The notes under the pieces are model-generated. The model did not search any database. It saw nothing but the letters and a program-made list of their open reading frames with translations, and was not told the DNA's origin. This document shows positions 27,328 to 36,271 of a DNA stretch of 64,000 bases, in pieces; position 1 is the first letter of the stretch, and every line of letters starts with the position of its first letter. The stretch comes from Anderseniella sp963759095 (GTDB lineage: Bacteria; Pseudomonadota; Alphaproteobacteria; Rhizobiales; Aestuariivirgaceae). The position numbers and the translations under genes were made by a program. Location of the stretch: assembly GCA_963759095.1 (NCBI GenBank), contig CAVWYF010000016.1, positions 1 through 64,000 on the forward strand, in the 5' to 3' direction.

Positions 27328-28542
27328 GTGACTGAGTTGGTTATCGAGGCAATGGGTGCGCGCGGCGAAGGCATTGCGCGCAGTGACGGTGCTGCGGTTT
27401 ATGTGCCCTACGCCCTGCCGGGCGAGCGGGTACGGGCGGATGTGAAAGGCGACCGGGGCCGGTTGGCGGAGGTGCTTGACGCCGCGCCTGACCGGGTAAT
27501 GGCGGAGTGCCCGCATTTCGGCAAATGCGGTGGATGCCTGTTGCAGCACTGGTCGCAGCCCTCCTATGCCCGATGGAAGCGGCAACTGGTAGTCGATGCA
27601 TTGTCGCGCAAGGGATTGGCCGACATTGAAATTGCGCCACTGGTTGACGCACACGGGGCCGGGCGCCGGCGCGTCACGTTGACGGTGGTTGGCGGCAAGG
27701 CCGGGTTTTCGGCCCACCGCTCACATGATCATGTGCCTGTCGACACTTGTCCGATACTGGTGCCGCAATTGGCACAGGCTTCAAGGATTGCGGTTGGTCT
27801 GGTTCGCGCATTGAACCTCAAAAAGCCGCAGCGGGTTCACCTGCTGGCAAGTGATACCGGACTTGATTGTGACCTTGCAGGAGTTGATGACCCGGATCTG
27901 GATGCGCGCGTGCGGGTTGCCGGCGTAGCCGAGGAATTTGGCCTGGCCCGGGTGACCGCGTCGGGAGACATGCTGATAGAGCGCGCCCGGCCGGTGCTGG
28001 CTGTAGCCGGCGCAACAGTGACGCCGCCGCCGGGCGGTTTTGCCCAGGCAACCGCGGCGGGCGAAGACGCGTTGGCGTCCATCGTCATTCCCGCACTGGC
28101 AGGTCACTCCGTCGTGGCAGACCTGTTTTGCGGATGGGGGGCATTCGGGCTGCGGCTGGCCAAGGCTTCCAGGGTACTGGCGGTGGATTCAGACAAGCCG
28201 GCGATTGCGGCACTTGAAGCAGCTACCCGCAGTGCGGCCGGACTGAAACCACTGATTGCCCGGGCACACGACCTGATGCGTGATCCGCTGACAGCACCTG
28301 AACTGAAAGGCATTACCGGCGCGGTGTTCGATCCGCTGCGTGCAGGCGCTGCTGCACAGGCAGCGGAACTGGCGGCTGCCGGGACCATCCAGACAGTTGT
28401 GGGTGTGTCTTGTGATGCCGGTACATTTGCACGCGATGCAAGTGTTCTGGTTCAAGGCGGGTTCAAACTTGAGCGCGTTGTACCGGTGGATCAGTTCAAG
28501 TACGCCGCACATGTGGAAATGGTGGGGGTATTCAGCCGGTGA
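27328..28542 (+). CDS. TrmA/RlmCD-family RNA 5-methyluridine methyltransferase
   Basis: A 404-residue class I methyltransferase with an N-terminal TRAM domain (residues 1-55) and the iron-sulfur cysteines Cys61, Cys67, Cys70 (CPHFGKCGGC) and Cys141. The SAM site is VADLFCGWGAFGLRLA. The motif corresponding to DPPR is FDPLRAG, and the final SCDAGTFARD matches the SCNPATLARD block. It probably makes m5U in 23S rRNA or tRNA. Start is GTG, three bases after the dehalogenase stop. The stop overlaps the next gene by four bases (GTGA). Confidence 0.9.
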   Translation: MTELVIEAMGARGEGIARSDGAAVYVPYALPGERVRADVKGDRGRLAEVLDAAPDRVMAECPHFGKCGGCLLQHWSQPSYARWKRQLVVDALSRKGLADIEIAPLVDAHGAGRRRVTLTVVGGKAGFSAHRSHDHVPVDTCPILVPQLAQASRIAVGLVRALNLKKPQRVHLLASDTGLDCDLAGVDDPDLDARVRVAGVAEEFGLARVTASGDMLIERARPVLAVAGATVTPPPGGFAQATAAGEDALASIVIPALAGHSVVADLFCGWGAFGLRLAKASRVLAVDSDKPAIAALEAATRSAAGLKPLIARAHDLMRDPLTAPELKGITGAVFDPLRAGAAAQAAELAAAGTIQTVVGVSCDAGTFARDASVLVQGGFKLERVVPVDQFKYAAHVEMVGVFSR

Positions 28543-29456
28543 GTGTTGAACGCAAGGACAGGATTGATCTGGCCGGGGCCGGCTGGCTGGTCACCTTTGC
28601 GCTTCTGATGGGCATCAACCAGGTGTTTGTGAAACTGGTGAACGCCGGGCTGGCGCCGGTATTTCAGGCTGGCCTGCGTTCGGCGTGCGCGCTGGTGCTG
28701 GTGTTGACCTACGCGCTCTACACCAGACGCAAACTGTCGATCAGCGATGGCAGTCTGGTGCCGGGCCTTTACTGCGGCACATTGTTCGCTGCCGAATTCA
28801 TGCTGACATTTTCGGCGTTCGATTACACGTCTGTCGCGCGGGCCACGATGCTGTTTTACACCATGCCGTTCTGGCTGGCATGTGCTGCGCATTTCATGAT
28901 CCCGGGCGAGCGATTGACTCCGCTGCGGGTGCTGGGCTTGGCGATGGCCGTTGCCGGCGTTGCCTGGGCGTTGCTGCGCAATGACCATCCGGCAACCGAG
29001 TATGCCCTGCTGGGAGACCTGATGTGTCTTGTCGCGGCGTTTTGCTGGGCCGGTATTGCGCTGCTGGTGCGCACCACGGCGCTGTCGAAATCATCGCCTG
29101 AAATGCAGCTTGTCTACCAGCTTGCCGTATCTGCTGCGATCATGCTGCCGCTTGCGCCGTTGTTTGGCGACCTTGTGCGCAACTTCACGCCGCTGATCGG
29201 CGGCCTGTTCGCTTTCCAGGTTCTGGTGGTTGTGAGTTTCGGGTTTTTGATGTGGTTCCGGGTTCTGGCAGTTTACCCTGCGTCCGACATGGCGTCATTC
29301 GGTTTCCTCACCCCTCTGTTCGGAGTGATGTTCGGCTGGCTGATACTGGGCGAGACGATTACGCTGGAATTTATTGGTGCCTTGGCACTGGTGTGCGCCG
29401 GCATCGTGCTGGTCAATCGCAAAAAGAAGAAAACCGACGCTGCTCAGCCTGCCTGA
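28539..29456 (+). CDS. EamA/DMT-family permease
   Basis: A 305-residue ten-helix transporter with two EamA repeats, e.g. VNAGLAPVFQAGLRSACALV and TPLFGVMFGWLILGETI. The C-terminus is basic (NRKKKKTD), as expected on the cytosolic side. It starts with GTG overlapping the stop of the RNA methyltransferase. It overlaps the convergent L,D-transpeptidase by 13 bases. It is a different paralogue from the DMT gene at 25.5 kb. Substrate unknown. Confidence 0.9.
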   Translation: MSVERKDRIDLAGAGWLVTFALLMGINQVFVKLVNAGLAPVFQAGLRSACALVLVLTYALYTRRKLSISDGSLVPGLYCGTLFAAEFMLTFSAFDYTSVARATMLFYTMPFWLACAAHFMIPGERLTPLRVLGLAMAVAGVAWALLRNDHPATEYALLGDLMCLVAAFCWAGIALLVRTTALSKSSPEMQLVYQLAVSAAIMLPLAPLFGDLVRNFTPLIGGLFAFQVLVVVSFGFLMWFRVLAVYPASDMASFGFLTPLFGVMFGWLILGETITLEFIGALALVCAGIVLVNRKKKKTDAAQPA

Positions 29457-30253
29457 TGATTGAGCACCACGACACGGGATTTCAGTGTGACCCGCAGGTG
29501 AAGCTCGGCAATGTCCTGGTTCAGCATGCGGATACAGCCTGACGACAGGTTCTTGCCGATTGACGACGGGTCGTTAGTGCCGTGAATGCGGTACAGGGTA
29601 TCGCGGCCGGTAAGATCGAACAGATAGAGCGCGCGCGCGCCGAGTGGATTCTTTGGCCCGCCCGGCATGCCGAGTGGCCATTTCGCGGCCTTGGGATCGC
29701 GGGCCACCATTTCAGCCGGCGGCGTCCAGCGCGGCCAGCGTGCCTTGCGGGCAATGTAAGCCTCGCCTGCCCAGGTAAAGCCGGAACGCCCGACCCCGAT
29801 GCCGTAGCGCATGGCCATGCCGCCTTCGCGAACGTGAATCAAATGCCGGTTCTTGGTGTCCACTACAATTGTGCCGGGCCATTCACGGCCGGAATACTTG
29901 ACAAGCTGGCGGCGGAACTGCGGTTTGATGCTGACCGGATTGACCTTCTCAATCGGATAGTCGATCGGCGATTCCATAGGTGGCCGCTGACCCGGTGCCG
30001 GCTGCGGTTCGAAGCCATCTGAAGGCGGTTGATAGGGTGGTTGAGGAGCGGCGGGTGCGTTGGTCGGTGAAACCGAGCCTGTGATATCACCGCGGCGCGG
30101 GGCTTCATCAAAACCACCACGGGTCCTGAGCCAGTTGGAGATGGTGTCAATGTTAAAGGGTTCAGCCTGTGCAGCACTGGTCAGAGAAGAAACCAATACC
30201 GTCGCACCGGTGCCAAACAGCATATTGCGGCGTGATATGTCTCGGTCACTCAT
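29444..30253 (-). CDS. L,D-transpeptidase (YkuD domain), Tat-type leader
   Basis: A 269-residue periplasmic enzyme that forms 3-3 peptidoglycan crosslinks or attaches proteins to peptidoglycan. The N-terminus SRRNMLFGTGATVLVSSL looks like a twin-arginine leader. Residues 45-95 are proline-rich and disordered; the YkuD domain starts near 115 (GTIVVDTKNRHLIHV). Catalytic motif: YRIHGTNDPSSIG then SSGCIRM with the nucleophilic Cys. It is convergent with and overlaps the DMT gene. A second paralogue lies at 48.3 kb. Confidence 0.93.
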   Translation of the reverse strand: MSDRDISRRNMLFGTGATVLVSSLTSAAQAEPFNIDTISNWLRTRGGFDEAPRRGDITGSVSPTNAPAAPQPPYQPPSDGFEPQPAPGQRPPMESPIDYPIEKVNPVSIKPQFRRQLVKYSGREWPGTIVVDTKNRHLIHVREGGMAMRYGIGVGRSGFTWAGEAYIARKARWPRWTPPAEMVARDPKAAKWPLGMPGGPKNPLGARALYLFDLTGRDTLYRIHGTNDPSSIGKNLSSGCIRMLNQDIAELHLRVTLKSRVVVLNHQAG

Positions 30254-30415
30254 TGGTTAATACGGACTCCCAAACGTACAAAATCCATGCCAGTCAGCAT
30301 AATGCTTCTTGGTTAAGGTTTGATTTACATTTAGCGGGAGTTTGCAGCAGGAGCGGGGTAGTTTTACGCCTGATTTATGGCAACGTCTAACGGTTTGTTG
30401 ATTGAGTTTGAGGGC

Positions 30416-30446
30416 AAAAAAACCACGGCCGTGCAAAAGGCCGTGG
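30416..30446 (-). terminator. Intrinsic terminator of the TPR-protein gene
   Basis: An 8-bp stem (30423-30430 with 30439-30446) with an eight-base loop, followed on the minus strand by seven T residues. It lies 29 bases beyond the stop codon of the TPR gene. Confidence 0.88.
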
Positions 30447-30474
30447 CGTTGATGTTCGTTACCTGCTCTTGCAA

Positions 30475-31002
30475 TCAGTAAATTGATTTGCCGGTATCGA
30501 TGGCCTGGGACAGCAGCAGGTATTCTTCGCATGCTGTGCCGCAGCGTGTGCCAATTTCCGTGAGCTGTTCGCGTGCAAGATCCATCTTGCCCAGTTTGAC
30601 ATACCCTTCGCCGAGGTATTCCCGGGCCAGGATGTAATCCGGATTGGCGTCCAGAGCCTTCTGGTAGAATGTGATGCCTTGCTCGACCAGGCCCATCTTG
30701 CGGTGCGTATAGCCAAGCCCGTTAAGAGCTTCAGGATCGCGCTTGTCGGCAACCAGGCGGAACAGGTCCACAGCGTTTTCATACTGGCCGGCACGGGCAA
30801 GGGCCCACCCTTGAGCTTTCAGTGAATTGTCCGGTACGACTTCAGACGTCTGCTTCACGCACTTCTTCATGGTGTCGGAATAAACCTGGCCTTTTTTGCA
30901 GGTTTTGGTGGAAGTCGAGGTGTCTGAGCCGGCAGCGTGGACTGCGGTAAACGATGTGCCTATGGCAAGAGTTGCAGCCAGGGCAAGGGGGGTAAACTTC
31001 AT
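30475..31002 (-). CDS. Secreted tetratricopeptide-repeat protein
   Basis: A 175-residue exported protein with a signal peptide (residues 1-23, ending VHA). Residues 35-50 contain two cysteines (KTCKKGQVYSDTMKKCVKQ), a small disulfide loop. From about residue 58 come three TPR-like helical pairs: ALARAGQYENAVDLFRLVAD, ALNGLGYTHRKMGLVEQGIT, and LAREYLGEGYVKLGKMDLAR. It is probably a periplasmic interaction protein. The frame is open to 31107, but the ATG at 31002 starts the signal peptide. A strong terminator follows. Confidence 0.85.
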   Translation of the reverse strand: MKFTPLALAATLAIGTSFTAVHAAGSDTSTSTKTCKKGQVYSDTMKKCVKQTSEVVPDNSLKAQGWALARAGQYENAVDLFRLVADKRDPEALNGLGYTHRKMGLVEQGITFYQKALDANPDYILAREYLGEGYVKLGKMDLAREQLTEIGTRCGTACEEYLLLSQAIDTGKSIY

Positions 31003-31295
31003 GGTCAGTTTTCCTTGTTGGATGTATCTATCAGGGTTTAGTCGATAAATGCTGCCGTGAACTATAGCAATCTGCTTACGAAAGTGCGAGCAGCGCTGGT
31101 TCAACAAGAGGCATCAAAAATGTAACAATTTTGTGTTGGCACTGCGGGTTGCGGAAGGCCAATAATTGATTTTTTAGAGAATTATCCGCAGATCAAATTT
31201 CGTTAACAAGTATGCTTGAGGCTTTGGACGATGGGCGCTATGATGCTGCTTCGTGGACGGCACCCACTTTACTATCAGGCACAACGGCTGGCAAC

Positions 31296-32192
31296 GTGAC
31301 AAGACGTTCAACATTACAAACCGCGCTTATGCTGGTGGTGGCTCTGGCTGTGAACGGGTGTGCCGAAAACCATTTGCTTGCGCAACTGGATGCCGGTGTT
31401 TCGGGTGCGTCTGCCAATGGCGAAAGAAAGTTACCTGACGTGTCCGTGTCTCCGGCAGGAACGTCGAATTTCAAACGTCAGCAGATTATCGGCAATGATC
31501 TTGCCCAACGTGCACTCGGCGTTATGAAGCGGTCCAATGATACCGAACTTGAAGACTATCTGAATGCGATTGTGACGCGGTTGAAAATGTCACCGGAGCA
31601 TGGTGCCTCAGGCTTGTTTTACAAGGTGTATCTTGTGGACAGCCCGCATGCCAATGCGTTTACGCCGGGTGGCGGCCATATCTTTGTGACTACAGGGATT
31701 GTCACCAAGCTGCGCACTGAAGGTCAGATGGCGATGGTGCTGGCGCATGAGATGGCCCACAACCGGGCAAGCCATGTGGTAAAGGGGCATGACGGCCAGT
31801 CGCTGAACAAGCGGGTGACAGCGTTCGGAAAACGGATTTTCGACGACGGACTTGGTGTTCCGTGGTTGAGCAGCGGTGTGAAGGCGTTGGCAGATACAAG
31901 CTTGAGCAGCTATACCCGCGCCCAGGAAGAAGAAGCCGACATGCTTGGTTTCCGGTATTTCGTCTCCGCAGGCTACGACCCTCACGAAGCGCCCCGCAGT
32001 TTTGCCGCCCTGATTACCGTCGATGCGCAGAAGAAGAGTATTTTTGACGTTTTTGACGGCTATCCCGAAGGCATCAGGCGTGCGGAAGAAATGAATGCCA
32101 TGGTGCATGCGGTTTACCGCGATGTAGACACCAGCCACCTGAGGCGCAACACCAAAACCTATGTTGATCTGGGGTCTGCATACTGGCAGTAA
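31296..32192 (+). CDS. M48-family metalloprotease lipoprotein
   Basis: A probable outer- or inner-membrane lipoprotein with a zinc-protease domain of the BepA/LoiP-like M48 family. The zinc motif is HEMAH, with the third ligand Glu in EEEADMLGFRYF. The lipobox is LAVNGC with lipidation at Cys22 of the product that begins at GTG 31296 (TRRSTLQTALMLVVALAVNGC). An ATG at 31212 would add 28 residues and put the signal too far from the N-terminus. Such proteases process misassembled envelope proteins. It is monocistronic by spacing. Confidence 0.85.
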   Translation: MTRRSTLQTALMLVVALAVNGCAENHLLAQLDAGVSGASANGERKLPDVSVSPAGTSNFKRQQIIGNDLAQRALGVMKRSNDTELEDYLNAIVTRLKMSPEHGASGLFYKVYLVDSPHANAFTPGGGHIFVTTGIVTKLRTEGQMAMVLAHEMAHNRASHVVKGHDGQSLNKRVTAFGKRIFDDGLGVPWLSSGVKALADTSLSSYTRAQEEEADMLGFRYFVSAGYDPHEAPRSFAALITVDAQKKSIFDVFDGYPEGIRRAEEMNAMVHAVYRDVDTSHLRRNTKTYVDLGSAYWQ

Positions 32193-32406
32193 GCCCGTTG
32201 GCTAGATCAGGATGTTAGACAACTTTATGGGCTCTATCGAACTCAGGTTGCTCTAGGCGGGTTCACTCTTAGATTAAATCACTTCATGAACGTCTGATGA
32301 ACGATCCACTCAGGTTTCAGTCATTCCGGCGGTGGCAGTGTTGTCCTCAAGTAAGCACGTGACGATCTCCCAGGTCGGGCACAGAAACAAGAACGAGGAA
32401 AACAAA

Positions 32407-32832
32407 ATGTCCCAGATTACCAAGACAGCCAAATCCACCATGATCCTTGCCGCCGGGGCGGTTGCCGGCGTCCTGTTCGCCGGTAACGTTACAACCACGG
32501 CCAATGCGGAAACGGTCTATTTTGGCTATGAAACGTCATTCCGTGAAGCCAAGCAAATGTGCAATGGCATGCATGGCCGGATTTTCGAGACGGAACGGGG
32601 TCAATATATGTGCACCGGCAGTTTGCGCGCACCTAAAGCAAAATATAAACGCCCGCCATCAACACATATTCCTCGCGGTGCAAATGACCGCCCGACCAAG
32701 CGCCAGAACTTCACCGGTCGCACTGACTTTACCGAAAATGGCCAAGGTGGCGGCAACGGTAGTGACGGCGGCGGTAACGGTGGTGGAAGCGGCGGCGGCA
32801 ACGGTGGTGGAAGCGGCGGTGGTAGTTTCTAA
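32407..32832 (+). CDS. Secreted protein with glycine-rich C-terminal repeat
   Basis: A 141-residue exported protein with a signal peptide (residues about 1-33, ending ANA). The middle contains two cysteines (AKQMCNGMHGRIFETERGQYMC), and the last 30 residues alternate GGGNGGGSG blocks, a flexible tail made of a short repeated DNA unit (32745-32830). AGGAAAA precedes the ATG at 32407. An upstream in-frame ATG at 32332 is not supported. Function unknown; the tail suggests surface or wall association. Confidence 0.72.
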   Translation: MSQITKTAKSTMILAAGAVAGVLFAGNVTTTANAETVYFGYETSFREAKQMCNGMHGRIFETERGQYMCTGSLRAPKAKYKRPPSTHIPRGANDRPTKRQNFTGRTDFTENGQGGGNGSDGGGNGGGSGGGNGGGSGGGSF

Positions 32833-32977
32833 GCCTCTTTTCAAGACCAAGAGATTGAAGTCGGCATCGCTGTATTGCGGTGCCGATGGCTGGCCGGGCC
32901 ACTGTGTTCATGTTGAGGTCGGTTATGAAGACAGTTGCCGGCGCACCATGCAGCACCGACAATCAAAATTTGCAGGG

Positions 32978-33041
32978 GCAAACACAACTAAAGCGGTTCA
33001 AATGATTCGGATAAAACGCAAACCGCTTTAGTTGTGTTTGC
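32978..33041. repeat. 21-bp perfect inverted repeat with 22-bp spacer
   Basis: Arms 32978-32998 and 33021-33041 are exact complements (left starts GCAAACACAACTAAAG). The right arm contains the last codons and stop of the minus-strand membrane-protein gene. There is no T-run, so it is not a classic terminator; it may be an extragenic palindrome or a small element. Confidence 0.6.
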
Positions 33042-33345
33042 GGCGGCGAAATTTTCGTGATGCGATCGTTGGCGCTAAGAGCATGAGCGCGCACACGGCA
33101 GTAGATAGAGAAAACGCGGTGGCTGCTGCTACACCAAGATTGTGCGTAACGTGGAAAACGTGATCGGGTAGAGTACCGGTAATTGCCTCGCTTATTGGCA
33201 CCACAGCAACCATTACCGCCAGCACCGCCGTCGACAGCGCTGCTGCGAAAAAAGACAGCATGTGGGTGTTTCGGCGTTTCTGCGCGGAACTGCTCACACA
33301 TGCTGCAGCACCGAAACCGTAGGTTTCATCTTTTTTGATCAACAT
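33028..33345 (-). CDS. Small predicted membrane protein
   Basis: A 105-residue protein with two predicted membrane helices (about residues 29-52, SFFAAALSTAVLAVMVAVVP, and 70-92, AAATAFSLSTAVCALMLLA) and a basic C-terminus (RKFRRRKHN). The frame is open to 33423; the ATG at 33345 is the most reasonable start but has no strong ribosome site. Its stop codon lies inside a 21-bp inverted repeat. No family was recognised. Confidence 0.5.
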   Translation of the reverse strand: MLIKKDETYGFGAAACVSSSAQKRRNTHMLSFFAAALSTAVLAVMVAVVPISEAITGTLPDHVFHVTHNLGVAAATAFSLSTAVCALMLLAPTIASRKFRRRKHN

Positions 33346-33498
33346 AGTGCGCGTATCACGGTTCACCGATGAACCCCTCCAGCGTCCAGCAAGACCATAA
33401 AAGGATGGCGTAAAATCAGGCAAACCTTGCCAGCCGCCGGGTCATTGTGTGGCAAACCGGTGGCATATGGTTAATAAAAAGTTAACGATATCAAGATG

Positions 33499-34818
33499 TT
33501 ATTTGGAAAATTCGGCAGAATTCTCAAGTTTCTGGCGACATTGGGTAGCTGCATTGTCCGGCAGCGGGCCAACATCATCATAAGTGATGGTTGCGCCGTG
33601 TTTCACCGGGCGGATCAAGCTGACACCGTGAGCCAGCCCGATAGGCAGGGCGCGAGAGCGGTGTGATGCATCGGCAGGCATCAACTTGCCCCACGCGGTG
33701 TATCCGCCTTCGCCGTCGAGTGTGTCGCCGGGAGCAAGATCTTTCTTGGCGACCGCAACAACATCGCCACGCCACTCAGCCGTGGACCCCGTCGCCTCGC
33801 CGCGTATTGCGGCGTTAGCGGCGGAAACTCCAAGCTCCAGGCCGATCAGGTGATAGGGCCGGTACATGGCTGCATAGTAGCCTGACTGATCGGTCTTGAG
33901 CCCATATTGCAAAAAACAGTCACGCGCATACAGGTTGGGGGCCTTGAACACCGCATAGACACCCCAGCGCAGGTGATTGTGCATTTCGGTTGCCTCGCCA
34001 CGGTGCTCGGAGGCGATGACCTCGACAAACCCTTCACCATCCAGCATGCCGCCGGCGTCCGCCGGAATGAGTACGTTCTGCAAATTGTCGAAATCGACAG
34101 CCGGAAATTTCAGCCCGTCGCTCGGGGCATTCAGTCCGGTGGCGTTGGCGATTGCCGCCATTTCAATGGCAGACTTGGTGCCGTCGAGGAACGAGTTGAA
34201 CATCTGGGAATTCATGCCAGCGGCCGCAGCCTGCTCCGGGGTGAGGCCATAATGGGTCCATACATCATCGGGCGTGACATCATGAAACTCGGGCTGGTAG
34301 CGGGTACCTTTGCCGGCACACACGATCTCCAGACCGCAGGTCCTGGCCCAGTCGACGATCTCGCAAACCAAGGCAGGTTGATCGCCGGATGCCATCGAAT
34401 AAACCGTGCCTGCACTGCGATGCGCATCAGCCAGAACCGAGCCGGCCAGCACGTCTGCTTCGACATTGACCATGACGATATGCTTGCCGTGTTGAGCTGC
34501 TGCAAGTGCATGCGCGCAGCCGGCCGCCGGCGAACCGGTGATTTCCATGACAACCTCAACAGCCGGGTCGGCAATCAGGTCCATGCCGTCACTGGTAAAG
34601 CGTGTCCGGGAGACCAGGTCGTCCTGCCAGCCAACGTTACGGCACGCAGCACGGGCGCGGTCCGGGTCAAGATCTGCAATGACGGCAACCGACAAGTGTG
34701 GCGAAAACGGTACCTGGTTCAGGAACATCGAGCCGAACTTGCCGGCTCCGATGACGCCCACCCGAACCGGCCCCTTGTCGGCAATTCGTTTGGTGAGAAT
34801 GGCTGGAAGTTGCTGCAT
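33499..34818 (-). CDS. Homoserine dehydrogenase-like oxidoreductase with SAF domain
   Basis: A 439-residue protein of the COG4091 type. The N-terminal Rossmann domain has VRVGVIGAGKFGSMF; the middle resembles a sugar- or homoserine-dehydrogenase catalytic domain (VVMEITGSPAAGCAHA, VEADVLAGSVLADAH). The C-terminal 100 residues match SAF-like domains (DLAPGDTLDGEGGYTAWG). The family's substrate is not settled; related proteins act in sugar-acid or branched-chain catabolism. The start at 34818 is supported by AAAGG seven bases upstream. Confidence 0.82.
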   Translation of the reverse strand: MQQLPAILTKRIADKGPVRVGVIGAGKFGSMFLNQVPFSPHLSVAVIADLDPDRARAACRNVGWQDDLVSRTRFTSDGMDLIADPAVEVVMEITGSPAAGCAHALAAAQHGKHIVMVNVEADVLAGSVLADAHRSAGTVYSMASGDQPALVCEIVDWARTCGLEIVCAGKGTRYQPEFHDVTPDDVWTHYGLTPEQAAAAGMNSQMFNSFLDGTKSAIEMAAIANATGLNAPSDGLKFPAVDFDNLQNVLIPADAGGMLDGEGFVEVIASEHRGEATEMHNHLRWGVYAVFKAPNLYARDCFLQYGLKTDQSGYYAAMYRPYHLIGLELGVSAANAAIRGEATGSTAEWRGDVVAVAKKDLAPGDTLDGEGGYTAWGKLMPADASHRSRALPIGLAHGVSLIRPVKHGATITYDDVGPLPDNAATQCRQKLENSAEFSK

Positions 34819-34965
34819 CTGGTGACCTTTGTGCAAACTGTCTGGATAAGATTAGTGGGTTTTGACCCTAACAAGTTGGAAACGATCAGGATGAGCAAGT
34901 CAAACAGATCGACAGGTTTTACGCTGATTTTTCAGATAGTCAGCCGCAGTCGGTCAGGAAAAGAG

Positions 34966-36141
34966 TCAAGTTGACGGCTCACGGTTTGGCGGTGGAGTGT
35001 AGATCCAGGCAAGACGTTGCAACTGCATGGAGCCGGGCAACAACCGCAGGGCCAGATTTCGCGCCCGGGCCATAGGGCCACGCATATGGTAGATGGCGGC
35101 ATTGCGACGGGACTCTTCGATAATACGGGCAGTGCGCGGCTGACGCTGTGTCTGGTAGCTGGCCAGGGCAGCCTTCAGGTTATCGCCGTCACCGACACAA
35201 GCGGCCAGGCAAGCAGCGTCCTCCAAAGCCATGGCAGCACCCTGGGCAAGATAGGGCAGGGATGCATGAGCAGCATCACCCACCAGGACGCAATTGTCCC
35301 GGCTCCATGTGGTGAACGGCTCAAGATCAGCGCCTGTCCAGGCGAGCCAGCTTGCCGGGGTGGACAACAAATCGTGCAGCACGGACGCGGCACCCGGCAA
35401 TGCGGCGAACACGTCGTCGCGGCTGGCGATGTTGTTCCAGCCGGTCTGGTTCGCCGGCTGCTCGATACTGGCCACAATGTTGAGCCGGCGGCCACCTGAC
35501 ACCAGGTAGTGCACAATGTGGGCACCCGGCGCGAGCCACAGGTAAACCGCATCACGATCAAGCGCGTCAGGAAGATCGCCTGCTGGAGCAAGGGCCCGGT
35601 ACAGTGTTTCACCGCTAAGGCGCGGTTCGCTGTCAGGTGCAATATGAGCCCGCAGCGGGGAGCGGATTCCGTCTGCCGCGATGATCAGATCAGATTCATG
35701 CGTGTCGCCGGACAAGGTTTTTAACCCTGCCGGCTCGCCCGGTTCCAGCCCGGTAATCCGGCAGTCGTTGACAATTGTTATTGCGTTGTTGCAGGCCGCT
35801 GTTTGCGCCAGCGCATTGATCAGGTCTGCCCGATGTGCAACCCGGTAGGGGCTGCCGAATCGCCTTGTGAAACTGTCTCCAAGTTCAAGTACAGACAACT
35901 GCCGTCCGCTGATCGCGTCGCAGATGCGAATGCGTGCCGGCGCGCAGCATTGCGCTTCAAGCGCGTCCCACGCGCCCAGACCCTCAAGAACCCGAACCGC
36001 ATTTGGTCCCAGTTGCAGCCCCGCCCCGATGGTCTCGAGCCGGGCGGCCTGTTCAAAAACTGTTGCTGAATGTCCGTTTTGCGAAACTGCGATGGCGGAT
36101 GCCAAGCCTGCAATTCCTGCTCCGGCGATTGAAATATGCAA
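34966..36141 (-). CDS. FAD-dependent monooxygenase, salicylate-hydroxylase-like
   Basis: A 391-residue class A flavoprotein hydroxylase. The FAD-binding GxGxxG is ISIAGAGIAGLASAIA at the start, the DG motif is IIAADGIRSPLR, and the GD motif is VLVGDAAHASLPYLAQGA. This is the family of salicylate and 3-hydroxybenzoate hydroxylases and of UbiH-like ubiquinone enzymes. It lies on the same strand as the SAF-domain gene, 147 bases upstream of it. No aromatic catabolic cluster is present, so the substrate is open. Confidence 0.9.
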   Translation of the reverse strand: MHISIAGAGIAGLASAIAVSQNGHSATVFEQAARLETIGAGLQLGPNAVRVLEGLGAWDALEAQCCAPARIRICDAISGRQLSVLELGDSFTRRFGSPYRVAHRADLINALAQTAACNNAITIVNDCRITGLEPGEPAGLKTLSGDTHESDLIIAADGIRSPLRAHIAPDSEPRLSGETLYRALAPAGDLPDALDRDAVYLWLAPGAHIVHYLVSGGRRLNIVASIEQPANQTGWNNIASRDDVFAALPGAASVLHDLLSTPASWLAWTGADLEPFTTWSRDNCVLVGDAAHASLPYLAQGAAMALEDAACLAACVGDGDNLKAALASYQTQRQPRTARIIEESRRNAAIYHMRGPMARARNLALRLLPGSMQLQRLAWIYTPPPNREPST

Positions 36142-36271
36142 TTTAGAAAGCCCTCGACAGCCAAATCATTCAAAAACAGTTGGTTTGCCCTTGCGGTACA
36201 AAAACGGCGGGACTAGGGTCCGCGCCGGTGCCGACGACCGATATCACAGATAACATCAAGGAGTCATTCCA

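Noticed and set aside
30475..31107. An N-terminal extension of the TPR protein up to 31107
   Set aside because: The extra 35 residues show no conservation-like features and would bury the signal peptide that begins at 31002.
32745..32830. The GGT/GGC-rich run at the end of the secreted protein gene as a CRISPR or satellite array
   Set aside because: The repeat unit is codon-based, in frame, only a few units long and has no spacers; it simply encodes a Gly/Ser/Asn tail.
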